Shown: piece by piece, positions 11,030 through 22,478 of the stretch
Layout: every line of letters starts with the position of its first letter
Position numbering within the stretch: position 1 is the first letter of the stretch
NCBI GenBank assembly: GCA_900642245.1
Contig: CAAAJI010000029.1
Span: forward strand, 262,954 to 317,881
Reading direction: 5' to 3'
Source: Fragilaria radians
Taxonomy: Eukaryota > Bacillariophyta > Fragilariophyceae > Fragilariales > Fragilariaceae
DNA length: 54,928 bases
Translations under genes and position numbers: made by a program
Notes under the pieces: model-generated
The model's database searches: none
The model's input: only the letters and a program-made list of their open reading frames with translations
Told to the model about the DNA's origin: nothing

Positions 11030-12330
11030 ATGAATGAGACTACTGGAGTACTAAGATGTTCCTCAGTAATGCAGATTCCAGGCAGATTATGTTCCAAGAT
11101 AGGTTCAAAGAAATTCACTCAAGTTTGAAAGTTACCCAAAATACGACCATGCAATTGCTGTTATAGATCCTCTTTGGCATTCACAGGTAATTCTTCACCA
11201 CTTTATGAAGAATGATGCCTTTGGGGCAGTCCCTAATGGCTGCAGTGCACTAGTTGAGAATACAATTTGCAAAGCCTGTACTGGTGCAAGATCGTATATA
11301 AATGTAGCATGCCTGTAAATTTGGCATTTGGTTCTACAGTGTTGTTGGTTGGAAGCATACGTATCTCCATTCTTTATGGGATAACAGATCAGGAAATAGG
11401 ATAAATGTACCGGCTTGTACAGTCATACTGCAACGCTTTTGACATTTGTGTGGACCACATGATTGGTGTATAGACAGGAATCTGGTAAACCCTATGTCTT
11501 CATCAGCCCTATGGTGACTCCAAATGGCTCTCCAAATGAAGCTGTTCAAAAGTGCAAATGAGAAGGGAACATTGATAATGGATAACGTTACATGCGGCAT
11601 GTACTTACTTGTCAATTGAGAGTGCTTTGAGAAATATAACATTCAAATCATTGGAACAGTTCACTTCAATAATATTGATACAATCAATTATCCTCATTTA
11701 AGAGAGGCTGTGTCAATAGTTTATTCAAAATCGCGAGGCCCCTGCCTTCTTGTGCAAAGCGTTGACAAGCATACACAAAGAGATCAACAACCTTGTGTTT
11801 CTGAAAAAGCTGGTTTTCACCATATTCCATGATCAAAACATTGTCATGATTATACAAATGATTTAGCTGATATTCCAAATTCTTGATGGATAGGTATTGG
11901 AAAGGTGGATGGGAGGTGAAATTGTTTCACCATACAGAATTACAAGTTCCTGCTATCATTGTTGCTTACAACTTATTCAAGAATTCAGTCAATCGATTTG
12001 GCCAAATGCAATAAACAACCATTATGTTGAGAGAAGAAAGTTTCAATGTCCATTTTTATATTCTTTCTTGATGCATCAATACACAACATGTTTGCATTGC
12101 TGAAAGAAATCGATCCAAACAAGGCATCAGATAAATACAAATGAGAAATTTCTGAAGAATTATTTTCAGAATGTCCCATTAGATTTTGGAAAATGCCAAC
12201 AGAAAGAGCACTCAGTGTCATCATTGCAATGTTATGGCTGAAGGTCACAAAGGAAAAAAGTAATTTATAGCTGCATACAATATCACAAAGGGTTTATCAT
12301 CAATTGCTTAACGCTTTTATCAATCCTAAT
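11030..12330 (+). pseudogene. Decayed piggyBac-like transposase (DDE_Tnp_1_7 family)
   Basis: Reading the three plus frames in turn shows consecutive piggyBac blocks: MFQDRFKEIHSSLKV (family RF..I...L), DPLWHSQVILHHFMKNDAFG and VVGWKHTYLHSLWDNRSGNR from about 11170 to 11400, a TDNFYT-like LIMDNVTCGMYLL at about 11572-11615, then VPAIIVAYNLFKNSVNRFGQM at about 11950-12010 (family YN..M..VDR.DQ), and a C-terminal CHHC remnant near 12215. Several stops and frameshifts interrupt it, so it cannot make a protein. No terminal inverted repeats or TTAA duplication could be located with confidence. The first block starts near 11040. Confidence 0.8.
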
Positions 12331-12882
12331 TTGAATGTCCACAGTCCACTACTAGCTTTGAGATTGGCTGGTCATTTCCCAGATATATCTGGGATAAAAA
12401 ATTCAGTCGTTAAAGGGTAAAAGAAAGATGGTGAATGTGAGGTTGTTACGTGTAGAAATCAATTAGATAATGAGTAATGGCAAGCTCAGACTTCATATTT
12501 CGGGAGGGTTTTATGCAGGTGCTAGTCATCATCAAGCTTGGGATAGCATTTTTTCTGTTTCAATGAAAAAAATGTTTCAGGAAGGCCGATATAGCCATCT
12601 AATATCTCAATGATTGATGGAGACACGTTGAAGAACAAATGGTCAAGCGCATTGTGGGTGTATCTGATGTTGTTAACACGTGATTCATAAATTATTAATT
12701 GATGTTCAAAGGTCTCACTGAAGCGAGGCAATACTGTACTTGCGAAAGTGTAACGAATTCATTCATGAAATCGGAAGTTTGGCGAAATGAAAAGCAATTA
12801 ATATTGAATGACAATTAACGGGAGTTGTACAACATAAATCGAATCACGTTATTTATTCCGACTTCCACGAGATAGTCAAAGA
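12331..12882. other. Noncoding region before the sulfotransferase gene
   Basis: No gene or repeat was recognised. It should include the promoter and 5' UTR of the gene starting at 12883; no distinct core promoter motif could be picked out. The left end may still be part of the transposon relic. Confidence 0.4.
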
Positions 12883-14148
12883 ATGCTTTTACCAAATAAA
12901 AAGAAAGATTTCTTGACAAAGTTTTTTATTTGTCAAACATTGCTGTTGGTATTCTGGCAGTGGTATGTCATAAAGCAATCGATATGTAACGACACAGGAC
13001 ATTCATCCCATATGGCGGCCTATCCAAAACAACGACGACAGAGTCGTGAATCGTATATGGATGGAGTTTTGATTCGTACATTCCGTGCCTGGTCCAATTC
13101 CTTACCTCTCCCCTGCGGTCGAGCCGATCCCAAGCGATGGTCGATACCCGAAGTTTCACGATCGCCCACACGGGAGGGAATATTGTTTGCCAAGGAAATG
13201 AAGACTGGAAGTTCTACAGTAAGTGGTATTACCTTACGGATAGCACGGAATTTGGCAAAACGAATGCAACAAAACGTCATGTGCGATAGTCGATTCGATC
13301 ATTGGCCTGCCGTGGAAATGGCATTCATCAATCGTGATATCGATAAATCATTTTTGTTTACAGTCATTCGAAATCCGATGAATCGCATTACATCGCAGTT
13401 CTTTCACTTTCAAGTTTCTCGTAAGAAACTAGAACCATCAGACAGAAATTTCATTGACTATTTTGAGCAAAATCTTTACATGCAAGACTACTACCTTAAA
13501 GATTTAGCCCTTATACCTCCAAACGATATGAAACTGAAAAAACTTATTCACTTTTATGATCCGACCGAGATCGCTCAGGATAAGCTACACAAACTTCGAC
13601 TGAAACTCATTAATGACATTATGAGTGGATATGATTTTATCGGTATTAGTGAACGCATGGACGAAAGCTTAGTGGTTCTCATGCTGCTATTGCGTTTGAA
13701 AATATCGGACATAATATATCTTCGAGCGAAATCAAGTGGCAGCTTTGATGATGGTGCCTTTAACAATACCTGTATATATATTGTTCCCTCCTTTGTATCA
13801 CCTGGGATGACCCAATATTTTGATTCTCAGGAATATATCAACAGGTCTAAGGGAGATTGGATGTTGTACGAGGCAGCAAAGAAAAGCTTGGATATGACGA
13901 TTGAAATGCTAGGTCAGGATACCTTCCAGTTATACTTGCGGCAGTTCAAGGCCGCACAAAAAATAGTCCAGGAAAGATGCTCCCAAAATATAAGGTACCC
14001 TTGTTCAGCAAGTGGTGTACGAGCACCGTATCGGAGACATCATGATCCGGCAACCGATTGTCTTTGGCTTGATTCAGGCTGTGGATACAAATGCTTAGAT
14101 GGACTTGAAGCTGAAATTGACTCCATGATTGCAAATGGTGAATACTAA
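12883..14148 (+). CDS. Type II membrane sulfotransferase (carbohydrate sulfotransferase-like)
   Basis: 421 residues, no intron. A short basic N-terminus (KKK at 6-8) is followed by a hydrophobic anchor (about 11-30), the usual layout for Golgi sulfotransferases. The PAPS-binding 5'-phosphosulfate loop is KEMKTGSSTV at 104-113, and the 3'-phosphate motif is TVIRNPMNRITSQFFHF at 160-176, with R163 and S171 as the usual ligands. The layout resembles the galactose-3-O and heparan-sulfate 2-O sulfotransferase group. The C-terminus has a cysteine-rich segment (DCLWLDSGCGYKCLDG). The enzyme would move sulfate from PAPS to a glycan or glycoprotein in the Golgi lumen; the acceptor is unknown. Sulfated polysaccharides are abundant in diatom walls, which makes such a role plausible but unproven. 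Confidence 0.83.
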   Translation: MLLPNKKKDFLTKFFICQTLLLVFWQWYVIKQSICNDTGHSSHMAAYPKQRRQSRESYMDGVLIRTFRAWSNSLPLPCGRADPKRWSIPEVSRSPTREGILFAKEMKTGSSTVSGITLRIARNLAKRMQQNVMCDSRFDHWPAVEMAFINRDIDKSFLFTVIRNPMNRITSQFFHFQVSRKKLEPSDRNFIDYFEQNLYMQDYYLKDLALIPPNDMKLKKLIHFYDPTEIAQDKLHKLRLKLINDIMSGYDFIGISERMDESLVVLMLLLRLKISDIIYLRAKSSGSFDDGAFNNTCIYIVPSFVSPGMTQYFDSQEYINRSKGDWMLYEAAKKSLDMTIEMLGQDTFQLYLRQFKAAQKIVQERCSQNIRYPCSASGVRAPYRRHHDPATDCLWLDSGCGYKCLDGLEAEIDSMIANGEY

Positions 14149-16542
14149 ATAATTCATCAATATTCAGACGTATAAGCAGGATAATTGATGTTGTTGTTGG
14201 TAACAACGGGTATTGATCCGTTTGAAAGCATTTATTGAAGGGGTAAAAATATAATTTAATCTATCAAAGTCAAAAATCAATGACGCATTTTTCATTATGC
14301 AAAAGAGAAATGGTTCAAGATGGATTACTGGTCTTTGTTGGATTTCTTAGCACCCATTATTATTGGAAAGCTTTTCTAACAACTTCAAGATTAATTCTAA
14401 CATCTTTACCTAGATGACTATGATTTGAATTATATGACTTATTATTTCAATCCTATTTCTAATAATAATCACATATTCAATAAAATAAAGTTATTGTTTG
14501 ATTGACATATTAAGCCAAATAAAAAAAAATCTCATCGTCTATTTGCAATCAAGAGTGTTAAAACATTGTTTATGTGTTTTCAATAACATCAGCTATGATT
14601 TATGAAAAAAATCTTTATTCTCAACATATAACATGCAGCAACACTGAATCGTTTTTAAGTCTCTTTCAATTTGTCAAAGTTATTCCATTTGAATTAAAGT
14701 ATCATCGTAAGTGACTTTTATCGTTGCAAGAAACCATTGAATGGCACTTATTTTATAGAATCGATTCCATTATTCATACTCATAATTTGCAAGAAATTTC
14801 AAATGATGAGAAAAGTGTTATTGTCCTTGAATTCATTGGAAATGCACTTAATCTGTGTCCCGCTTATTTATGATTTAAGCAGATTTGAATGTAAATGTAT
14901 ACAAATATATCTGATAACCTATTCACTTATACAATGATTAATTGTTGCTCATAACCTCTAACCACATTAAAAAATGAATTAGACTAAAAGACAAATACCG
15001 CTGTTAGGTCAGATACGAATGCTAAACAAATTCAGTGTTTATATTTAACTGGTTAAAATGTACATTAACATATCCAACTCATGTAGGATTCAGCAAAAGT
15101 ACTAGTGTTGTGATTCTATACTCCAGTATGTCAGATTTTCAAATGAAAAGCACAGGTGAAATCATCCCTTCTTTTAACAACTTAACAAGCCATTTTGAAA
15201 GAAAACAATGGTTTCAAACAGCACAACCATGATGTGTTGAGTACTAAGTATTTTGTGCAGTTGCGACTTGAAACACTGTGTCAATTGGGTCGAATCAGGT
15301 TCTACTCACACATCTCTGGGCTGATTTAGATGGTAAGAATGTAGGGTTCCTAATTGAAAATATAGTTGTTTGTTTGGGAAGCTGCATTTTGCTTAGGTAA
15401 GTACGCAATTGCAGGATGTGTTTTAGGATCCCAGAGAGCAGAATTGGCTTAGTATGTGGTGGATTGCTACTCTTAGTTTTTGATCATGAGGATTTTCAAA
15501 TGCTGTCTTCCTTGCAATCTTAAATGGTCATTATTGTATGTGAACAATTGATAACGATCAATATTCCGTTGTTGCCTGCACAATATTAAATTCTGTTGGA
15601 TAGTGAAAGTAAATTACATTTAAAATCTACCCATTTCTTTCACGAGGATGAAAGGCATCCACATTGTGCAAAACTTTGCTATTGATTCCTAAGTTAGTAT
15701 GATGGAATTTCATTATTGATATAGTTTTACATGGTGAGTTGTTCAATTTCTTCGATCAAAGACTAGTAACTCAACCTAGTTGATCGAAAGCTTGTTTCAA
15801 TCATTAATAGAAGGAGGGTTGTGTATTTTCGGTTATTCTTCGTTAAAGATGGTGGAGAAAGAAGTTATGAAGATAAGATTGACTCAAATTCAAAGGTATT
15901 AACGGGAATTATCCGGGATCCTCACGGGATTTGAGGATCCCAACGCTCGATTTGGTGGAATTCCCCCCCCCTGAGGCAATCATGGCGGGAAGTTAGGATT
16001 TGAAATCGAAATAAATTTTTTCTAGTATTGTTAGTTGGTATCCTTTTGAAATGAAAATTTCATATGTTGCCGTTGGCATTTAATCGACTAGTACTAACGT
16101 TGTCAGTCACATACAACGAGGTGGGTAAAAGAGGATCAACAAATTTGGGAGAGACCACGTGATTAATCGGTGTATCGTTGAGAGTTGAGCAAAACCCCGT
16201 TTCAAATCAAGAGCCCTCAGAATTTAATTCGATACACACATTTCCCTATATTACACGGCAGTAAGACTTGTTATCATTTTTTAATTCGCAAGACACACTC
16301 CAACCCAACTCCGTGAGTTGGAGCATTCATTCGTTTCATCATTTCCGCTGGATCCAAACAAACTTGCGGGATCGGTGTTGCACCCCTCTATCGAACCCGT
16401 TTTATTCCTCATCTTAGTGGGATTGATTTGTGTTTCTTTTCACGAGGACACACGCACTTCTTTATTGAATTGTGAAAGGCGTTTTGAGATACTTGATTTT
16501 GAAGTCCTCGTCCCTTCACGTAAAGTCTAATCTTGAACGATC
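14149..16542. other. 2.4-kb AT-rich intergenic region
   Basis: Short open frames at 14737-14937 and 15035-15232 have no recognisable motif. A run of eight or nine C bases lies near 15962. A perfect hairpin lies at 16305-16321, upstream of the kinase gene. The last 250 bp are likely promoter and 5' UTR. Confidence 0.45.
16305..16321 (+). promoter_or_regulatory. Perfect hairpin upstream of the kinase gene
   Basis: CCAACTC, loop CGT, GAGTTGG: a 7-bp stem with a 3-base loop, about 220 bp before the ATG at 16543. An overlapping alternative stem (CTCCAAC with GTTGGAG) also exists. It may be a binding site or a 5' UTR structure; transcript start is unknown. Confidence 0.35.
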
Positions 16543-18623
16543 ATGGCGCTTCAAACTCCACAAACTAAAAGCCGAGGCGAAGAACGAAATATCCGTTTTC
16601 GTCCTTCCCTATCCTTTGAAACACCCTTCGATCCAAAGAAACCCCTTCATTCTCAGGCAACTCCTGAAACTGTTATGACAACGCCATCGACACCTTTATC
16701 AGAACCTATGTCATACAGAGATATCTCCGAAGATGGATATTTAGGAGAACACGATGATTATCACTCTACCCGTCTCTTTCGCGACGAGGCAGACGGTAAG
16801 CGTTCTCCGTCATGTAGAAAATCACGGCGGTCCTTAACGGTCGTCAAAAGGTCTTCCAAGCTAGGACATCGCAAGGGGAAGCCGATGGAATATGATATTA
16901 CTCCAGCCACTTCATCGTCCACGGACGCAAGCGACGATTCTTCACCAGATCGAATCGCCATTCGTAACCGAACCAAGAAAGTGATTGGAGAAGAGCTAAC
17001 TAACAAAGGGCGCCTTGCGCTGCCGAAAGTGTTGGTTGTAGCTTTAGCCGTTGGCCTAGTAGCGTCATTTCGTTGGATCATACGCACTGACCGTTCTATG
17101 AAGGACGAGTATTTACTGCAGTATGAAAGGTCCATTAAGAGTCATCATCATCACCATAAGGGACCCATGACTGCTGGATTGAGAGGAAAATTGGTTCTCA
17201 CTAGTGGTCGCGCATCAATGGATGCGCCAGTAGTATCGATGATTCATCATTCTTCTCAAGCAGATATGACTCATATCTCTTTAGCAAGTTTTAGTAAAAA
17301 TCCACTCAAGTTTCACAACCCAAAACCAATAGAAAAACTCCGCAAGTCGGATTCATTTGAATCTCAAGACCGATTTCTATATCAATGGAAGCGAGGGAAG
17401 AAGAATGAAAGCAAACGAAGAATTGTCTTTTTCAGCAAAAAACCTTTTCAAGCATCTCAACGAACGTTGAAACTATACCCTTCGGACTTTACCGACAATA
17501 CTCAGTATTACGGAATTTACGATTCTGAGGACGAACACTTATCCCACATGGAAAGACGCTTACCTTTGGATGACGGAGACTGCGTACCCATGAAGGAATG
17601 GCAAACAACTTATCACCCTTCATGCAACGGGATGCACGAACTGGGAATGGAGCACATGGGAGAAAACGAAACCGCGGACTTTACACTCTTTGGAGTTAAA
17701 GGCTATTGGAGGAATGCATGGAGAGTGAATAGTTATGGGGGATCAAACGGAATGGACACAACAGTTTTGAAAACTTTGAAGTAAGTGCGAGTAATTCAAC
17801 TTTTCAAAACATTTCATTATCTACTCTATTGTTACTAATGGGCGTTTTTTTAAGGTTCCAACACAATTTTGAGGACGCTCACTTTGAACATGATCGTGTG
17901 GATGCAGTGGCGATGGAAAGGCTCACTGCATCACCTCACGTTATAAACATTTTTGGCTTCTGTGGGCATTCTGTTTTGACGGAATTTGCGGATGGACCTC
18001 GTGTAGGTGAATTAGCTGACAAGAAAAAAAGTACACCATTGGCACGACTTCGTATTGCTAGGGATATTGCAAACGGACTCGCTGACGTACACGGAATTGA
18101 TGGAGATGAACTAACTACGTTTGTCCATTTGGACATTAATCCTGCAAATGTGGTAAGTATCGGAGGCACACTGAAGTTAAACGACTTTAACATTGGAATC
18201 CTGCGACGTTGGAATACAACTTCAAATACATACTGTGGCTTCCCCGCTCAATTCCCTAATCCACAATGGAGATCACCTGAAGAAGCTCGGAATGAGCAGC
18301 ACCTTACTGAGAAGGTGGATGTTTTTTCGATGGGTCATATTTTCTTCCGACTAATATGTGGACACGAGCCTTGGAACAAACTGGAAGAAGGAGGAAAACC
18401 ATCAAAAGAAGTGATTACTACCAAGGTATTAAAGGGAATTCTACCCAGAATACCAGAGGAGATTTTGACTACAAATGACCCTGAAGTAATTGCTATTCGT
18501 GACGCGATGCTAGCATGTTACACATTTGAGCCGAATCATCGTCCCACCGCAAGAAGTATTGCCGCTCGTCTCCAGGAAACTCTAGATTTGTTGGAGCAGA
18601 AGGATGATTCAAAAGAATACTAA
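16543..18623 (+). CDS. Membrane-anchored atypical protein kinase
   Basis: Exons 16543-17780 and 17855-18623, with a 74-bp intron (gtaagt...ttaag, phase 2), give 668 residues. Residues 1-160 are Ser/Thr/Arg-rich and hydrophilic; a single membrane segment spans about 161-180 (KVLVVALAVGLVASFRWII). A run of five histidines follows at 201-205. The kinase domain occupies the last roughly 285 residues: TTVLKTLK just before the intron fits the beta-3 lysine, HLDINPANV (504-512) replaces the HRD loop but keeps D506 and N511, and DFN (523-525) replaces DFG while keeping D523. WRSPEE fits the APE motif, and EKVDVFSMGHIFF the F-helix Asp. The catalytic residues are mostly present, so it may be active with altered loops. 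If the N-terminus is cytosolic, the kinase domain would be lumenal. Topology and substrate are unproven. Confidence 0.8.
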
Positions 18624-20457
18624 TTTGGCTTTCAATAGTTAATTCATTCTCATGGCTTGAAGAAAATGAGTATATTCTTAGTCCTTGTTTACTTTATTGG
18701 TATGAATTTGTCGTTCCTGTTGGAACTGCATCTCTATGAAATCTTTCAATATGGGAGTTATAATGTTACACCCATGTGCTATAGTAATATTTTGGTAATA
18801 ATTGATTTCTCGTTGCCTTTCTACACTTCTTCGTACCGGAATAGTGTTTTTGGAACCAATCCAGCAGTGCAAACATTAACATTCTTGTCGTGTCGATACT
18901 TTTTCCTCAAAAGCCTTGTGGTTCCAAAATAAACATGGTAACATTAGTTCCGAATCCGAAAATATAACGCTCAATCGAAATTGGAGACAAAATGCTAGAG
19001 TTTTTCATTACCCCTCTGAATTTCATTCAAGCATGCGCCAAGTTGGCAGGCAGCTGACAAACGATAGTGTACCAACACATATTACTATCATGGATATATA
19101 TAATTGAATAAACCCCCATGTTTTCAAATGTCATGTGTAACTTTAGTCTTTGTCTCTTATTTTAGGCCTCTCAGTCCTCCTTCGATGAGAAGTGTGGTTC
19201 AAGAAAATGAAGGCTTACTTCGACAATTTTTCTAAACAAAACAAAAATAAGCATCGTGTTCCAAAGGGGAAAATTGTATTTAATGCGCTTTACTGATTAA
19301 TTGATTTAGAATCTGGAAGTCAAAATTACAACTGAATTTTCAAAGATGAAAAAAAAATTTGAGATATTAAAGGTGCTTGATATTTGAGTAAGAGCAGGAT
19401 AACTTATCAACATTAAAAACGTGAAATCAGAACTAGTCAAAATGATGGATTCATTAAATTGTAATCCTAATTTGTATTCCTTTTTATTCCAGTTTATTGA
19501 TGAACACGTTTGATCACACCTCTATATGGTGCAAATTTGCTTCTATTTTGGAAGCAAGGAAGAACGGCTGACATGGAGTGAGATATCCATGGCTTTTGAA
19601 GGAACTATTATGTCTATCAATGTGAGAAAAAGAAATGGTAAACTGACATTTTACATAACAAAGGCTGATGTAACAAAGAATATTTGCTGTAAAGGCTGCA
19701 AAAGCTTATGAAAATTTTGGCGAAACTTTTAAGCCTAATCAGCCTCTAAAAAGTGAAGAGACAATGTTTCGATAGAGTACCCTAAAGAATAAAAAATCTT
19801 TGAAGTTCAAACAACAACTATTGAAAAATGAGAATTACAATAGAAGATAGGGGATCCTAAACAATAATAAGATAAAGTGATTCTGATACATAAGCTGCAA
19901 TAAACTATATCCTTTTATTATGATATAAAGAGTTAGTAAATCAAACCTCTTATCCTCCAAGATTAGAAGACAATGGTAATTTTTCAATAATTCCTATAAA
20001 AATGTGTTCATAACAGTTTATGACTGCGAGGACATACTCAGAACTTTGCACCAGGCATCTCAATGTAAGTTATTGTTATATTGAATCTATATGGAAGATG
20101 CACTTATTGAAAATCCATAGCATAAGGTTATGAACAACTATCTAAGTGTTCATAGGCTAGGAACTATATTGGGTTCCTCTATCAGAGACTTTTCACTAGG
20201 AACTATATTGTGTACCTGACTCTAAAACCTTCCACGTGGCATTCTGTCGATTGTGAAATTTTGAATTGGAGCGTTGTTCGTGGAGGTGATTCGTTGGAAG
20301 TCGCACTATACTATTGTGGGTTCTTCCTTCAAACCAGCAACGGAAATCCGGAGTCTTGAATGAGTAGGAAGGACTAAGTGCTGATTCGTGGCTTTGGTAT
20401 TTGATTAACCGTTGTGGTTATGGTTGATCCAAGTTTTGCAAATTTCTCATCGTCGAG
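18624..20457. other. 1.8-kb intergenic region between kinase and protease genes
   Basis: Short open frames at 18657-18932 and 19526-19711 show no family motif and are probably chance or 3' UTR. Two related palindromic elements lie at 20159-20178 and 20198-20217, about 240 bp before the protease start. Otherwise AT-rich with nothing recognisable. Confidence 0.45.
20159..20217. promoter_or_regulatory. Paired palindromic elements upstream of the protease gene
   Basis: AGGAAC-tatattgg-GTTCCT at 20159-20178 is a perfect 6-bp inverted repeat. The copy AGGAAC-tatattgt-GTACCT at 20198-20217 has one arm mismatch. They are 39 bp apart, start to start, and share the preceding CT. The spacing and duplication suggest a binding site for a dimeric regulator; this is inference. 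Confidence 0.35.
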
Positions 20458-22478
20458 ATGATGATGATAATGATTACGTTGCTTCGATTCGGTTCGATGT
20501 CACGGTTACTTTTGTCAGCACCCTTGCTATGGAATTCTGTGTCGGGATGGAGAGAAGTGACAAATTCCTTTGCTGTACCCGATTTGCGCATCGTAGGTGG
20601 CAATGCCGTTGACCCTCAACGATATCCATACTTTGTTCTCATGGAACGAACAGTCGATGATGATGCAAATAATGATGCAAGTCAGATCCAAGTGTGTGGA
20701 GGCACTCTTATGTGAGTAGAATTGCTCGAATTTCTCATCCTTCTCTCCATTATTTTGCTTACATGAGTCACTTTCTTTTCAGTCATTCAGACATTGTGCT
20801 TACAGCTGCTCATTGTCTTGATGGGTATGATTTTCGAGCGTATGTTAACGCAAGCAACTATGCAGACTTGTCCACCTCTATTTTAACTTTCGGTATCGAC
20901 GCCTTGATACATTCAGATTATGCCAGCAGCGTTAATACGCAAGTAGTTAATGATATTGGACTGTTGAGATTGGACCAAACGATTTATTCCATCGAATTTC
21001 CTGAAATTAATACGGATATAACAATTCCACAAGATGGCCAGTTACTTCAAGCCATCGGGCATGGACAATTGCATGAGGATCAATATGAACCTTTATATGC
21101 AGATGAGTTGCAAGTTGTTACAGTGGCTTCCGTTTCTTTGGAAACATGCGCTACACAATATCAAGATTTGACATTCGTATCATCTCAATATCACATATGT
21201 ACGGCTATGGAAGGGAAAAGTCCATGTGCTGGAGATTCAGGAGGGCCCTTAATTTTAGATCAATCAGGACTTTCAGATATCATCGTTGGAATCGTCAGTT
21301 TTGCGGCTGGCTGTGCAAGGGAGGAATATAGTAATGTCTATACTCGCGTTTCCACTTATGTCGACTGGATATCCAATGGCATATGTCAACTTTCTGCTGA
21401 TACTCCCGACTATTGCATCACCTCCGAATCCCCAGTAACGGCCGCACCTAATCCCACCCTATCCCCAGTTGCATTGCCTGCTCCAATTACAGGTCCGGTA
21501 TTGCCCCTTGAGGAAACAGTAGCTCCTTATATGCCAACGACCATGGCGCCAGTTAAAACTCCTGAAACCTCGACACCATCTCGTATACCGACTCGCAAAC
21601 CCACAGCCATTGTATCCAAGGCACCTTTCTTTAGCCAAATTGTTATTCCTGTATCTCGCACTCCAGCTCCAACGCAAGCGCCGAAAAGTGACAACCCAAC
21701 CTCAAAAGCAACCCGTACACCTGTTCAACCTGTCATAGTCCCAACCACATCAGCACCAGAATCCATGGAAGCTCCCCAAGAAAAAGGGAAAACACTCGCA
21801 CCTACCCAACGTTCTTTGAAAACACCGGTTCCTATCGCAATCTCGAGTACTCCTGCTCCTATTGGAGACTCCGAAACTCCCGCACCAATAGCGCTGCCCG
21901 AAACACCTGCACCCGTTTTTGATTTCGAAACTCCAGCACCAATCATTTCATCTGAAACTTCAGCACCTGTTTCAGCACCACAAACCCCAGCACCTGTTTC
22001 AGCACCTCAAACACCAGCACCCGTATCAGCACCTCAAACCTTAGAACCGGTATCAGCACCTCAAACCCCAGCACCTGTATCGACACCTCGAACCTTAGCA
22101 CCGGTATCAGCACCACAAACCTCAACACCTGTATCAACACCTCAAACTTTAGCCCCCTTGGAAGTAGCAGATACACCCGTGCCCGTAGAGTTAGTACCTG
22201 AAACTCCGGTTCCCAATCGTCCAATTGGCACTCCTATGCCGCAGAGCTCCAAACTACCCATTTCACGCCCCTCAAACACACCAGAAATTACAACAAAGCC
22301 TTCACCACAAGATCCATCCAATACTCCTGAAGCCAAACCCACATATTCTCCGCTCGCAACACTGGGTCCAGGGGGATTACCTCTGGCAGCAAAGTATTCT
22401 ATGTCGTTTCAATCACACAATTCCCTTCATTATTGGATGTATGGTTTCAGCATCTTGTATTGGACTCTACTCATGTAA
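20458..22478 (+). CDS. Secreted S1 (trypsin/chymotrypsin-fold) serine protease with Pro-rich stalk
   Basis: Exons 20458-20711 and 20783-22478, with a 71-bp intron (gtgagt...ttttcag, phase 2, restoring CGGTLIHSDIVLTAAHC), give 649 residues. A hydrophobic N-terminus is followed by the activation site LRIVGG (IVGG at 45-48). The catalytic triad is complete: H95 (TAAHC), D142 (NDIGLL) and S237 (GDSGGP). The residue six places before the active serine is S231, as in chymotrypsin, not the Asp of trypsin. After the domain (to about 275) there is a long Pro/Thr/Ser stalk with PVSAPQTPA repeats, then a hydrophobic C-terminus (YWMYGFSILYWTLLM) that could be a membrane or GPI anchor signal. It is probably a cell-surface or secreted protease. 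The substrate is unknown. Confidence 0.87.
21960..22160 (+). repeat. Coding nonapeptide repeats in the protease stalk
   Basis: Seven to eight imperfect 27-bp units encode PVSAPQTPA or close variants (PVSAPQTLE, PVSTPRTLA, PVSAPQTST). Neighbouring units differ at only a few bases, which suggests recent expansion. Degenerate TPAP-type units continue on both sides. Confidence 0.85.

Noticed and set aside
15281..15310. GGGTCGAATCAGG, resembling a tRNA T-arm
   Set aside because: No matching acceptor or anticodon stem around it; no tRNA fold could be built by eye.
18657..18932. 91-codon frame just after the kinase gene with hydrophobic stretches
   Set aside because: No family motif, AT-rich composition like the surrounding DNA, and position in the probable 3' UTR.
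21943..22224. 93-codon minus-strand frame with VLRFEVLI-like repeats
   Set aside because: Antisense shadow of the PVSAPQTPA repeats in the protease stalk.
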